A stretch of 64,000 nucleotides of DNA from contig JANTQA010000051.1 in assembly GCA_027625915.1 (NCBI GenBank), positions 496,501-560,500 on the forward strand. Reading direction: 5' to 3'. Numbering within the stretch: the first letter of the stretch is position 1; every line of letters begins with the position of its first letter. Of this stretch, positions 47,401 to 58,057 are shown one piece after another. The DNA is from Anaeramoeba flamelloides (Eukaryota; Metamonada; Anaeramoebidae). A model generated the notes under the pieces. The model was given only the letters and a program-made list of their open reading frames with translations, ran no database searches and was not told where the DNA came from. Both the position numbers and the translations under genes were made by a program.

Positions 47401-50400
47401 TTTTATTTTAATTTTTCTATTTTTCAAATTTACAAACTTTTTTGTAAATATTTTTATAATATTTTTTTTTTTGGAATTAAAATTGAAATTAAGATTAATA
47501 AGTAATTCTTGAAAATAAATTTCTTTTCCCTCCTTATTCAATATTTCAATTTTGACAAGATTTTTTCCTAAAAAGATTGTCCCTTTATTATTTATTTCAT
47601 TTTCGCTGCATTGGATATTAAACTTCATTAATGAATTTTTCTTATTTGAAAAATCGTTCTTATTACCCTTTAAATTTAATTCTGGAAAAGTCAAATTATT
47701 TGTTTTAAATTCAAATTTATTCGTATTTTTATGATAATTTTGGATAACTATTAAATTATTAATTGATTTTTTTGATAAAAAGAAATCAAAATTATTTTTT
47801 AAATAATAATTATAAATAAATTTAAAATTTTTAATAAATATTTTTTGATCTTTATTATTTTTATTTTCATCATTAAATTGAATTTTAATAAACCCTATAT
47901 TTGCTATTTTTAAAGTTGTGATTTTCTTTTGATGATCATTTAAATAAATAATTATCGAAGGATCATATTCACAATAAAAAGACTCTTTTTCACTTTCGTT
48001 TCTATTCCCATTCGAAATCATAAAATAATTTTCATTTAAAGAAATTAAACTCGAGCTGTGTACCCCGTAATCTGTATGTATTTTACAATCACATTTGAAA
48101 ATGGGTCGTTTAATATTTGGGTTAAAGTGATTCAAAAAGGTATTTTTCCGAGAAAAAAAATCATTTTCAAAATATTTTTGTTCTCTGTCATTATTAAATT
48201 CAAGGAAAATACTATATTTTTCATTTAAATTAAACCTACAAACATTTGAATTTTCTATTCCCAACGGGATGATTGAAGAATATAAATTATAATTAAATAT
48301 AATTTTTTGTTTTAGTAAATTATTGATTTGAAAATAATTATTAAATAAATTTATATTAATTGTTTTAATATACTTCCCAAAGGAATCCAACACAGCCACC
48401 AAATATTTTTCTTTTTTAATATTCTGTAATCCGGTGTAATTATTGGTTGGTCGAACAAAATTCTTCTTATTATTTTCTTTAATTAATTGCCGTGAATTAT
48501 AATCCCTTCCATATTCACTTTCAAAGGAATTAAATTCTCTTTTACATTTATCATTTTTATAAAAATCTTCTTCAATTATTTCATTTTTAATTCCTGATTT
48601 TTTTAAAAATTTTGAACAAATAATGAAATTTTCAAGATTATTTAAATCTTCATTTTTTTTATGATATAAGGCGGTTTCTGAAAATAATAAAAAATTATTT
48701 AATATTAAATCTCGGTAAAATTCTGAATATGCTCCAAGAATTAAGTAATTATTATCATCATTTTTAATTAAAAAAATTCTTTTGAAAGTTGAATGTAAAA
48801 TAAATGATTGGTTAAATGTGTGTTTGGATTTATAAATGGTATGTTTATCTTCTTTAATAGTTAATTTAATTCCTAATTTTGAAATTCTTAATATAGCCAT
48901 TTTGGTTTTATCTTTGATTTTTGTTTTTTTTTTATTTTTATTGGTAATTTTTTTTTTATTTTTTTCAAATGAAATTTCTTTCCCTTCACAAAATATTGAA
49001 AAAATATATACAGGTATTTTTGAAGATTGGCTTGAAAATGATGTTTGAATTTGCTTTAAAATTAATTTTTGAAAATCATCATTTATTTGTTTGTCTTCAT
49101 ACTCTCCATTAAATAAGATGCTTTTATTTAAAATGTTTATATTCCTATTTTGAACCAGAATCCCTTTACTTTGCATATTAAAATTCAATTTCAAAATGTT
49201 ATTTAATCTATTAGTTTCATTTAACCCATTCAAATATTGCAGGTTGTTATTATTTTTAAATTTTTTATTTTTTTCATTTTTTTTATTATCTTGATCATTT
49301 TTCTCACCTTGTTGGTTTTTGTTTTCTTTACTATTATTTTCATATTTTTTTAAAAAAATTTCCAAGCATAAACAAACAAATACAGTCTTTTGAATGGTTT
49401 TAAAATATAATCTAATTTTTGAAGCCAAATCATTTTGTGTAGTTAACCTCATTAGTAAATAGTTTTTGTTATCCTTCGATTGGATGGGTTTAAATTCTAT
49501 TTTTTTATATTTGTCAAAATATATCTTGATGTTTTTTCCTTTATATCTTTTAGAATTCGTTTTCATTTCGATGAAATTTAAATTCGCTATTATAAGACCC
49601 GATTTTTTTGGAAATTTTTTAAATCTATTCTTTTTTTTTATATTTTCCTTTTCAATCTCTTGTTTTTTGCTTTTGTTCTTGTGATTTTTTGATTGTTTAT
49701 TTTTTTTTTTATTATTTTTGTTGTTCTTTTTATTTTTTTTGCTCTTTTTATTTTTATTGTTCTTTTTATTTTCATTTTCACTTTCACTTTCGCTTTCGCT
49801 TTCGCTTTCGCTCTCATTTTTACTTGCACTTTCACTTGTGTTTTCTTCATTTGCACTCTTATCTTTTTTATTATCGCTGCCACTCGAAATGTGAATGGAG
49901 CTATCAATAGAACTGTCGGTGGAACTTCCACTCTCTCCTTCACTTCCATTTTCAAACCTGCTGTCTTTATTTTTATTGATCTTTTTAAAATAGCTTTTAA
50001 CAGACAAATATTTAAATTCTTTTGTTCCTTGACTGGCAAATCTTAAGCATAATGAACGAATTTCCTCTTCAACCCCAAGGATGCTTCCATTTATATTTGG
50101 AGAAAGCAAGTTGTTTTTTTGATAATAACATAACATTTTCCAGAGCCTGAAAAAAATCCAACTTGTTATTGGATCCGCAAATTGTATAATACCTCTTTTG
50201 TTATTTTTAATAAACGAGAGGATTTTTGGATCCACCTTATTGACAGTTAAAAAGGTGTACTCTTCTAAATTGTCCTTTGAAGAGTATTGTATTTCGATAC
50301 TTTGTGAATTGATTAATTGAAAAGTTATATTATCCCAATTTAAGATCAAATTAGCGTTTAATTGTTGTCCAAAAGATGTTAAATAATAAACTGAAAATTG

Positions 50401-51021
50401 GACACTGTCTTGAGAAAACAATTCCTGAACTCTCTCAATTAAGTCTTGTTGATTTTTTGAAGTCAATTTTGAGATTTTCGAAAATGGGTAATGAAATTCC
50501 CATTTCTTTTCTTCTTCGTTTTTCCTTTCTGAAAAAAAATCTTCTTCATTGAACTTGTGTTTTTCTTTTGTTGTTGTTGCCTGATGGCTTTTATTTTTCT
50601 TCAAATAATCTTTTTCAGTTTTACAAATTAAATAGTATGGCTTTGGTGCAGGTGTTAATAGGCTTTTTGTGTTTTGAAAGGGATTATAATTTGAAGTGCC
50701 TAAAACTGGCTTTTTTGGATCAATGTTTTGTTCCAGAGAATTTATAAAAAATTTTCTATTTAATTGTGAAATGTTATATAGGGATTTGTGCAAATCGGAA
50801 TTGTCAGTTAAGCACCAAACCGGAATACTGCTTTTGTCAACAGTGGTGAATTTATAACAAGACTCTAAAAAATCTTGAAATTCCGAGCGTAAGTCCTTCT
50901 TTTTTTTGTCCGAATTGCTAATATTTGATTTGTTAATAGTTTTGGTTGTTGTTATTAAGTTTTGTTTTTTATTTGTTTGGATTTGTTTTGTTTTGTTTTG
51001 AAAAGAGAGAAATTTAATCAT
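44476..51021 (-). CDS. Giant protein with about twelve tandem PH-like units and a Lys/Glu/Gly tract
   Basis: Single exon, 2181 residues, ATG 51021 to TAA. The N-terminal 200 residues are basic and unrecognised. From about residue 205 onward the sequence repeats a pattern of two short beta strands, LxIxxxxIxI, further strands and a closing helix with aromatic residues, as in pleckstrin-homology-like folds: for example LILNWDNITFQLI to SWIFFRLWKML, then AILRISKLGIKLTI to YLILGAYSEFYRDLI, and near the end GTIGLFKNNILQIKI to LNFIIASEEEKQLLIKFI. I count about twelve such units. Between units eight and nine lies a roughly 265-residue tract (residues about 1475-1740) almost wholly Lys, Glu and Gly. 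There is no signal peptide or transmembrane segment. PH-like arrays usually bind membranes or proteins, but no function can be assigned. Family unknown to me. Confidence 0.85.
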   Translation of the reverse strand: MIKFLSFQNKTKQIQTNKKQNLITTTKTINKSNISNSDKKKKDLRSEFQDFLESCYKFTTVDKSSIPVWCLTDNSDLHKSLYNISQLNRKFFINSLEQNIDPKKPVLGTSNYNPFQNTKSLLTPAPKPYYLICKTEKDYLKKNKSHQATTTKEKHKFNEEDFFSERKNEEEKKWEFHYPFSKISKLTSKNQQDLIERVQELFSQDSVQFSVYYLTSFGQQLNANLILNWDNITFQLINSQSIEIQYSSKDNLEEYTFLTVNKVDPKILSFIKNNKRGIIQFADPITSWIFFRLWKMLCYYQKNNLLSPNINGSILGVEEEIRSLCLRFASQGTKEFKYLSVKSYFKKINKNKDSRFENGSEGESGSSTDSSIDSSIHISSGSDNKKDKSANEENTSESASKNESESESESESESENENKKNNKNKKSKKNKKNNKNNKKKNKQSKNHKNKSKKQEIEKENIKKKNRFKKFPKKSGLIIANLNFIEMKTNSKRYKGKNIKIYFDKYKKIEFKPIQSKDNKNYLLMRLTTQNDLASKIRLYFKTIQKTVFVCLCLEIFLKKYENNSKENKNQQGEKNDQDNKKNEKNKKFKNNNNLQYLNGLNETNRLNNILKLNFNMQSKGILVQNRNINILNKSILFNGEYEDKQINDDFQKLILKQIQTSFSSQSSKIPVYIFSIFCEGKEISFEKNKKKITNKNKKKTKIKDKTKMAILRISKLGIKLTIKEDKHTIYKSKHTFNQSFILHSTFKRIFLIKNDDNNYLILGAYSEFYRDLILNNFLLFSETALYHKKNEDLNNLENFIICSKFLKKSGIKNEIIEEDFYKNDKCKREFNSFESEYGRDYNSRQLIKENNKKNFVRPTNNYTGLQNIKKEKYLVAVLDSFGKYIKTININLFNNYFQINNLLKQKIIFNYNLYSSIIPLGIENSNVCRFNLNEKYSIFLEFNNDREQKYFENDFFSRKNTFLNHFNPNIKRPIFKCDCKIHTDYGVHSSSLISLNENYFMISNGNRNESEKESFYCEYDPSIIIYLNDHQKKITTLKIANIGFIKIQFNDENKNNKDQKIFIKNFKFIYNYYLKNNFDFFLSKKSINNLIVIQNYHKNTNKFEFKTNNLTFPELNLKGNKNDFSNKKNSLMKFNIQCSENEINNKGTIFLGKNLVKIEILNKEGKEIYFQELLINLNFNFNSKKKNIIKIFTKKFVNLKNRKIKIKFLDVNKRNIFISNLLTFYQKLLKIKKKSNLSNKNKLQLFEKEKGTMKILEKFINFKFKTNNVKFNYDIFNECELIYYSTNINKNILELSIIQNLYSEPIWLYFNNKELKEEFLSIFNLKLSNKDQLFNNDENEEIVEETGDDNIITNNDEINKEEKSEIFKIKLSKNVKIQKKIDETLLIENHKLNIQTTKKKIILNMEQCDLEILKKKKKQLKLIYTKKKNKPIIFYLNFSNKKEKNNFYKYYDIQSNIIKKNETNSKKDSFSKKENKEKEKQGKKKKGKKRGKDKRKENIKGKGKIEKENEREKEKEMEKGKRKGKGKEKGEIEKKKEIEKEKGKEKEKGKEKGKEKGKEKRKGKRKEKGKEKEKEKGKEKGKEKEKGKGKKKGKEKGKEKEKEKEKEMEKEMEKEKEKEKQKEMEKQKEKEKEKEEEKEKEKEKEKGKGKEKGKEKGKEKGKEKEKEKEKEKEKWKEKGKGKGKLKGKEKEKGKKKKKKKEKGKVKEKEKEKEKEKGKEKEKEKEIKIEKEKEKEKDNKVIQVKFKMENKKKLKKGTIGLFKNNILQIKIEGQDKENLIITNKIKLKIHKKNSNLIHLIFPKKTLNFIIASEEEKQLLIKFIKKITDTKETKINEPSNTQRDQSFEENMFLQDTDQLETETDNDEEENKFWDFYLSDENGNKIEKCEIQINAKLGIIKIINSQKKVMVYTIKSNLIIYEHPTIECLSRFVFKIIKQKIFLLSPTKELRKELIHSIIPLINSKKERFLVQMKNLQETKYDFTRTLITFFKNFIQIAEFNNNEIMINKFDYTDLTLKKNAKNQNMISLSNAKTNLWLLFKIESEKNFFIKLFTQKQKFMKQKSFEKLDFFQKIQKRDKIQKFNLDDEFENAKKMSTKIVRASFSLLMKNAPVIIQFGKTRWSLQTATNKHYPIPYSTTIKIFVLNKNSKVCKIEIDQKTFLILKFKQKSLLNEFKQLIHEKHK
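45806..46600. repeat. 0.8 kb polypyrimidine/polypurine tract
   Basis: Coding-strand (minus) AARGAR-type hexamer repeats; on the plus strand almost unbroken CTTTTT/CCTTTT units. It encodes the Lys/Glu/Gly tract of the PH-like protein. Long plus-strand frames here (Phe/Ser runs) are shadows. Confidence 0.9.
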
Positions 51022-53670
51022 AAGATCCTTTAGTTTGGTGATCTGGTTTCAAAATAATAATACTAAAAACCGGTTTTGTTTTTATGTGAACGAAAACAGA
51101 AATATTTTGTTTTTTTTTGTCACATGAGCTATAAACTTGCCTAAATTATCGGTGTGATTAAAAATCTCTAAATAAATTTAGATGTTCAGGTAAATACAAC
51201 ATAATTTTGTTGAATCACCTCTCTTTGATAATAAAAAAAACACAATGATTTTTTTTTTGTGTTTATTGTTTTTTTTTCTTCGAACCAAACATCAAAGGTT
51301 CCAAACTGATCACTTAAGTAAGTTTTCAACGTATTTTTTTTTATGAAGGTGATTTTGAGATTTTAAATGACAAAATTTCTCAAAAAAAATAAAAACCATT
51401 GATGTTCAATCAAACCAAAACCCCAAAACCAAAAAAAGAAAAAGTAAAATATTTCTTACTCATCATAAATTGATGCTTTATTTGAGAATGGTGAATGTTT
51501 TTTTTTTTGGAAATTTGACAACATAAAACAAATACAAAGAATATATGACAAAAAATAAAACTTGTCTATATTTATTACACTTTCTTGTCCAATTTTATTT
51601 TTCTAAGATATGTTATCAGTGTCAAGCCCGTCAATGTTTTTTCTCTTTTATAAAAAGGTGTTATTGAAAAAGTAAATGTAATGTATTACTCAAAAGTTAA
51701 ATTCAACCATCGATTGAAAGAGCTAATGTTTGTTATTTGTTCTGGTCTGGAAATAATGAAGCATTAATAATTTTATTGTCAGGGAAATAACTTTTTTTTT
51801 TTATGGACTACTTTATTAGGTAATTCTTTCACATTAACCAACTCTTGAATTTTATTTTTCTTCTTTTCAGAGTTGGAGAGCTTATTGTAATTGAATTTGA
51901 AAAGTTGATTTTTTAATGAAGGTTTTCATTTTTGGTATCAAAAATCATTTTGTTTTGATCAGATCTTGAAAAAGTTAAAAAACTTGATGATAATTAAAGA
52001 ATCAAAAGTTTGTTAAAAAACGAGTATATGAAAATGTTCTTCTAAAAAGGATGATATGATTAACACAAAATTTGTTTTAAAAATAATCTCAAAACTTTTC
52101 AAATTTTAAGGACTCAGTTTACAATTTACCAATTTGTCTCAACACAATTTGTTCCAATCTCTTTTTAAGATGTAAAGTAATTTTAATCTTTAAAATATTC
52201 TACAATTAGGATCACAAAATCATTTTATGTCATTTTTTTAATGAAAAATGAAAAAGAAATTTTGAGATACCTGAACTTGATTACCTTTTTAAGGATGGTA
52301 AAAATAAAAAAAAAGAATAATCAAGATTTTATACCTTCAAAAACACTTTTAAATAAATAGTACTAACTTTAAAGGATAAATAATGACATTGTCAATGATT
52401 TTTGACCATTGGGTTAAATGGAATTTTTAGATAGTCTCAACAAACAATCAAACTGTTCCAATCCAATGAGAAATATTAAAAGACTTAGAAATTGGTTGTT
52501 TATTTATAAAATTGTGTTTTTTGATCTTTAAAATTCAAATTCTATCTAAAGGTTAACGGTTCAACTTAGTTTACATTATTAGAGTTATTTATTTATTGTA
52601 AATACCAAAGACAATAAAAATTAAATATTCCCAAGAATCGAAATTCAGGGAATCGCAGAAACTATAGAACTTTTAAAGTATTTTTTGATCATTGTTTTTA
52701 AATTGTAAAAACCTGAGATTTTGACAATTTTAGAAATTGAAGATCCACATTAATGTAAGTTTTTTTAATATATTGTTTTTCAATTACCAAAACCAAAAAA
52801 TGGATAACTTATTTTTAATCTTGTATTATAAATTTTACAGTTTATGATGACTTTTCATAATCTTTTTTATATTTTATTGTACAAAAAAAAAAAATTCTGA
52901 ATAGATAATCAATTTCAAGGTCTTCAAAATTTTCACATCATGGCTAGAACGTTTATAATAATTATAACAATGGCGGTTGATTTCGGCTTTTTTTTTTTTT
53001 TTTTTGGTTCTTTTTCTTTTTCTTTGAATCAAATCTCCCAGCCATGACTAAGAGGGGACTATCTCCTGGAATTTTTTTTTTAGAACAACAGATCCTGTCA
53101 AACTCACTTTACTTTTTTTTGTACTTTTTTGAGAGATTTTTTTTAGTTTGGATCATTTCTATCAAAAAGAAATTAGTTGTATTAAGATAAATTGGGTGAA
53201 GATTGTGTAGAAACTGTTTTTAGAGTATTTTTCATGAAAGGATCTTTAGGAAATGCAATTTGTAAAAATTAGTTAGTTTTTTATTATTTTTAATAAAAAA
53301 TATTATGTTTAATCAGTAAAGAAAAAATGATTTATCAATTATGTGAATGATAATTGTTGTGGATTTAATACAATACAAAACCAATTACTAACATTATTCA
53401 AAAATCTCATTGTTTTAAAATAACAAAGAATAATTCATTAAAATTTTTCAGTTTTCTCCTTTTTAACCCTCTATTTCATTTTTTAAAACCTTCTCATCTT
53501 AACTCACAAATGAATAAAAAACATAAAAAGCCCTCTACAAGGTGTCAAGTTTTTAAAAATGACATTGATGGAAATTGTTTTTAAAAAGTTGATTTTTGCC
53601 AACCTTCTTTTTCTTTTTTTAATATGAGGCTAAAAAATTCAGATATTTTTTGGAAAAATTTGTCATTTTT
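51022..53670. other. Long gap upstream of the PH-like gene
   Basis: Mostly non-coding. A short plus-strand segment after a TTCTTTTCAG acceptor near 51870 reads VGELIVIEFEKLIF and stops; a GC-richer patch at 52938-52990 and another at 53030-53070 have no supportable model. A plus-strand ATG at 53511 opens MNKKHKKPSTRCQVFKNDID, possibly a first exon for the fragment at 53681. Confidence 0.35.
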
Positions 53671-53680
53671 TACTTCTTAG

Positions 53681-53768
53681 ATCTCTCTGGAAAAAACTTT
53701 GTGAGGTTTTTCAACCACGTTACCCTGGTATGAACTCACAATTCTTTGAATTTCAATTGCAAACATAG
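53681..53768 (+). CDS. Candidate exon, F-box-end-like
   Basis: After a good acceptor (TACTTCTTAG) the plus strand reads SLWKKLCEVFQPRYPGMNSQ and on to a TAG at 53766-53768; a GGTATGA donor at 53728 could instead end the exon after RYP. LWKKLC with following aromatic residues is typical of the last helix of an F-box. Upstream F-box residues would need another exon, which I could not establish. The opposite strand is also open here (about 40 codons), so strand choice rests on the splice site and motif. Confidence 0.3.
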
Positions 53769-54109
53769 CTGTTAAGTTATTGATAAATTCAATCAAAAGA
53801 AAAAAAATTTTTTACACAAATTATCTTTATGGGTATTCTGATTTTATTAATAAAAATAAATCACAATTTTGTCAATCATGTAATATCTTTGAATATTTAG
53901 AAAATTTTCTCTGGGATTTCCCAACCTAAGAAAAAAATCGTAAAATACGGATAAATGAATTCAAAACAAATAATTTTTCAATTATTTTAAAAAATAATAA
54001 TATTATTAATATTATTAATAAACCTGATTAAATATCTTTATTAGCTCTAGTAGATTATAAAAATATGTTTGAATCTTTTAAAAAATTTCCAGTTCAAGTT
54101 TTGGAATTC

Positions 54110-54360
54110 GAAAAGTGTCATCAAGTGCTGCCAAGTGCCTAGGTTTTCTTTTGGTTTTCTATTTTATTTAAGAAGTTTTCTAGGTTTTTTTTGAGGTTTT
54201 CTTTTTTTTTTTTATCAGGTGTTCTAGGGTTTTTTTACTAATTTTAATAAACAGAAAATTTAAATAAATTTAGGTTTATTTCGAAAAGTAAAAAAAAATA
54301 TAACGAAAAACTATTGATTTTTCAAATAAACAGAAAACTCAAGAAAACCTAAAGGTGATT
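54110..54360. repeat. AGGTTTTCTT hairpin repeat, copy 3
   Basis: CCTAGGTTTTCTTTTGGTTTTC at about 54146 and the inverse AAACAGAAAACTCAAGAAAACC at about 54330 form the arms; GTGCTGCCAAGTGCC (54125) corresponds to the GACGGCACTTG tag of the copy at 21.3-21.7 kb. Confidence 0.5.
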
Positions 54361-54692
54361 TTTTTTTAATTTGAGAAATTAAACTAAAATTCAATAAATT
54401 TTCAGTTTTTTTCTCAAATTTAAAAAAAAAACCAATGGCAAATAGTGGAATTTTAAGCTCCTCCCTTAAATTATAGAAAAAAAAATTTTTTTTTTTTGGT
54501 AATTTTCCTTTTTTATTATTGTTTTAACTTGTGTTCATATAAAATATTTTATTAGTTTTAATGTTAAGAAAATTTATAAACTTTTTTAGTCTTCCAAATA
54601 TTCTCTGGAAAAAACTGTTTTGAAAATAGATTATAATAAGATTTAATAAAATAATTTTTTGAGGAAAAAAGTTTTTTTCTTTTTAGAATTTA

Positions 54693-54911
54693 TTAATATC
54701 GATAATTTCTAATAAAAAGAATTAATACATAGTTACAAACTATAAATAGTTTATATCCAACCTTGAAAGGTGGTATTTTGATATTATAATATTGATTTAC
54801 ACGTGCAATTCTTGTTTTATTAGACATTATTTTAATATTTATTTTACCAATTATTTTCAATAAGTGAGAATTTTTTACATTGATTAAACAAAACAACTTT
54901 AAAATCAGCAA
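54693..54911 (-). mobile_element. Possible LTR-retroelement integrase fossil
   Basis: A minus-strand stretch with a spacing of basic residues followed by PPFKVGYKL resembles the C-terminal end of Ty3/Gypsy-type integrases (consensus FKVGDxV). It is a short, isolated, broken fragment; no LTRs or other parts are recognised nearby. Age cannot be estimated from one fragment. It could equally be chance. Confidence 0.2.
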
Positions 54912-56024
54912 TTTATATGAATAAAATTCGGCCTTTTTGAAGTGAAAAAATCTTCGTTTTGTTGAAACTAACTTTTAAAGAATAATTTTTTAAACGAAAA
55001 TCAATGCTAAAAAATTCCAAATTATAGAACACATATACTTATTTTTGTAATATATAAAAGGTGTGGAAAAAATATGTCTTAATTAGTAATTTTTTTGTGC
55101 TTTTATTTTTGCCCAAAGTTCGTATAATGGGGTGAAATTGGTTGTATCACTTTTCAGTATAAATTTGGATAATTTTTGTTTTAAAAAACTATTCTAATAA
55201 TATTTCCAAGATCATACGAATGTCTCTTAAGTTGAAATAAAAATCAAAAAAAGATAGTAAGGGGGTATATAGAAAATATTGTTTCACAATCCTTGATAAT
55301 AAAAAAAAATTTAGTTTAAAATTCAAAGTTTATTCTTGAAAAAACTCTTTGTTAGTTAATATAAATAGAATTTAAATTCATTTTTATATTGAAGAGAGTT
55401 ATTTTACTTTTTAAAAGGTATTCTCTTAGAATGTGTCAATTTATGGATTTTATCTTTTAAATGTGTTTTAAATAGATAATTTTTGGATTTATTGTATCGG
55501 GAAAACTATTAAAAACAATTAATTTATAAAATAGAGAATTATTTAAATGATTAAATTTGAAAATCCATATTTTCCAAGTGTCTAAATCAGGTACAATCCT
55601 CTGAAATTTTTGAAAATTAATTTTGTTTTCTTTATTTATCTTACAAACCCTTCTTGTCGATTTCCCTTTTTAAAAACTATCAGTGTTTGTTCCTGAAATT
55701 TTAAACATAATATTAAAAGATCTCATTAATTTTTTATTCCTCAAGTTTTAAAAATGGTGTGTGAATTTTCAAGGTTTTTTTATCAATTTTTTTTTTTTCA
55801 TGAACACTGATACTTCTCGATTGTTTGTTGAGTGTGTTGTACATATATTTAATGTCTTAGTGATAAAAAAATCAATTTAATGTTATTGGGGGGGGGTATT
55901 TTTGTTTTGGAAATTTTTTTTTGATTTTACAATTCAAGTTTCTTCCCCAGAAAAAAATGCTTCCTTTTTAAATAGGGTTTACTGTTACTAAATAAATTGA
56001 ATAATCGGACAATTTTCCCCTTCT
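54912..56024. other. Gap, AT-rich
   Basis: No coding-like frame or foldback. A G8 run at about 55890 stands out in this AT-rich context. Confidence 0.45.
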
Positions 56025-57266
56025 AAATTAAAATTCAAATTTTTCCACACCGCTAAAACGTTCCAAACAATCCTGATAATACAATTTCATTCCAATTGGA
56101 AACAATTATGATTTTTATAAAATATGTAAATCATTTTTTCATCTTTTAGTTTTTTGTTTTCATTTCATTTTTTGAATTACATAAATTTTTTTCGTTAAGA
56201 TCAAAAATTGTTTTCCAACAATTGATATTCTGTTATAGTTGAGTTGTTTCAAATAGAAGAACTCAAATACAATTAGTTGGTAGTATCTAACCATTTGATC
56301 GATCAATAATTCAGAATAGAATTTCAACAAATTTACTAATCAATTTTTTTGTTTTGCTCTCTCCAAAATTTTTAACACACCCCAAGACAAGGAAAATTTT
56401 TTCAAAAAAAAATCTCTAATTTTTGTATTTTTATAATACACTCATATAATAAACATTATTATACATAACAATTTTTAAAAAGGTTTACAACTTTAATATA
56501 TATTAATAGGAATTGTAAAAAAAAATGAAATTTTTCAGTAATATTTTTTTCATTTTTAATTGTAAAATTTTTGAATTTTTTAATTGACTTAGTAGAGAGA
56601 TAATTTTCAAGTATTTTTTTAATAGTCTAAAAAGAAACATATTTTTCCATTTTAAAATAATACAAAATATTTCAATCAATAGATATCGCTAAATTAAATT
56701 GAAAATCTGATTTTTTATCTGTTTTTGGGATATTTTTTCTCATTTTATTTTTTTATCTGTTTGAGTTTTTATATACGTTCCCGATTGTTTTCTGCAACTT
56801 GCTTTAACATTTATTCGTTTTTCAATCTTAATGTTCAATCAAAAATTAATTCGTTTCAACTTTTTTCATAAAAAAAAATACACCAAAAATAGTTGTTTTT
56901 TTCAAAAGTCGGTATTTTTGAAAAGGGGGGTATTCGGATTTTCATGAGTTTAAAAGCTATCCTTTTCTTTATTACATAAAATTATGATAACTTTGAAAGA
57001 ATAATTTATAAAAGAAGTATAACTAAAATCCAATGTATAGTTTTGGCTAACTTTAATTTTCGGTGTTTAAATTTTCCATGTAGTGCCTTATCTTAATTGA
57101 ATTAATAATTATTTATTTTTTGCTTTGTGAGTATTGTAATTTATAAAAAAGTGTTTGTATTTCAATTGGCAAATGGTTCTAATTTGGTGTTTCTTCTTGA
57201 ATGGGTTAAATAAGATTTTTTTTTTCTTCACAACTTGAATTTTGGTGTATTAAGAATTTTGAATTG
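56025..57266 (+). mobile_element. 0.5 kb repeat, copy interrupted by a nested element
   Basis: 56025-56387 and 57081-57266 align with the continuous sequence 61733-62256. Landmarks are GGTAGTATCTAACCATTTGA, TTTGTTTTGCTCTCTCCAAA and ATGGTTCTAATTTGGT. The two parts are separated by the 0.69 kb element at 56388-57080, which therefore inserted later. Confidence 0.75.
56388..57080 (+). mobile_element. 0.69 kb inverted-repeat element, copy 2 (nested)
   Basis: Starts CAAGGAAAATTTTTTC and ends TTTAAATTTTCCATG. Homologous end to end with 22569-23257 (reverse). The other copy of the host repeat has no insertion at the matching point (about 62080), which fixes the element's limits. No open frame of note. 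Confidence 0.8.
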
Positions 57267-58057
57267 GGGTTTATTTATAGGTCAATCGGAAAATTATCAA
57301 TGTTTATGGTTAAAAAAAAATGTATTTTATTTAGTAGGTGGTAAATTTGTAAACCTTATTGTCTAAATGCTAATATAAATTTTTAGTTTGATATTTTAAT
57401 TATTTATCTTCTCTTTTTTTTGAGAAATTTGGTTTTCATTTCCCCATCTCTCGATAAATAAAACAAAATGAATTTTATAGAAGCAATTATAAACACCATT
57501 TCAAGATCATTAGCACATTAAAAATCAAAAATTGAAAATAAATAATTTTAATAATTAAAGTTATCTATTATAATAAAAAAATTACTATTTTAAAATTCGT
57601 TTCCTATACACTAGAAATTATTTGTTTTTTAACTGAAAATCTAATAAAAAAAAGTTAAAAAAAAAAAAAAATTCTCAATTTGTTATGAAATTTTAGTTTT
57701 AAATCAAATACATCTTTTTTTATACCAATGTATTCATTTGTAAATAAAAATATAAAAATTAATTTTAAAACAATAAAAAACAAGACAAAATTTGATAATT
57801 AAAATAAGAAATTTTATTGATTTTTTAAATTTTTCCATTCTAGATTAGAAAGGAAAATTGATAATATCAAAAATATGATAAAAATATTGCAATCAAAATA
57901 AAAAATCTATTTATTAATAAATGAAAACAAAAAAGAAAAAGAAAATGACATCTAGTTCGTTACCATGTTTAGATGAAACGAAAAGACATTTAAAAAGTTG
58001 TGTTGATTTTCTAAAAATAGTGTTTTCATAAAAGGGGGTAAAATTATTTTTATTTCA
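57267..58057. other. Gap downstream of the sirtuin gene
   Basis: AT-rich 3' region, no coding-like frame, no foldback. Confidence 0.45.

Noticed and set aside
49638-50046. Overlapping frames on both strands over the Ser/Glu repeat of the PH-like gene
   Set aside because: Shadows of a low-complexity coding repeat.
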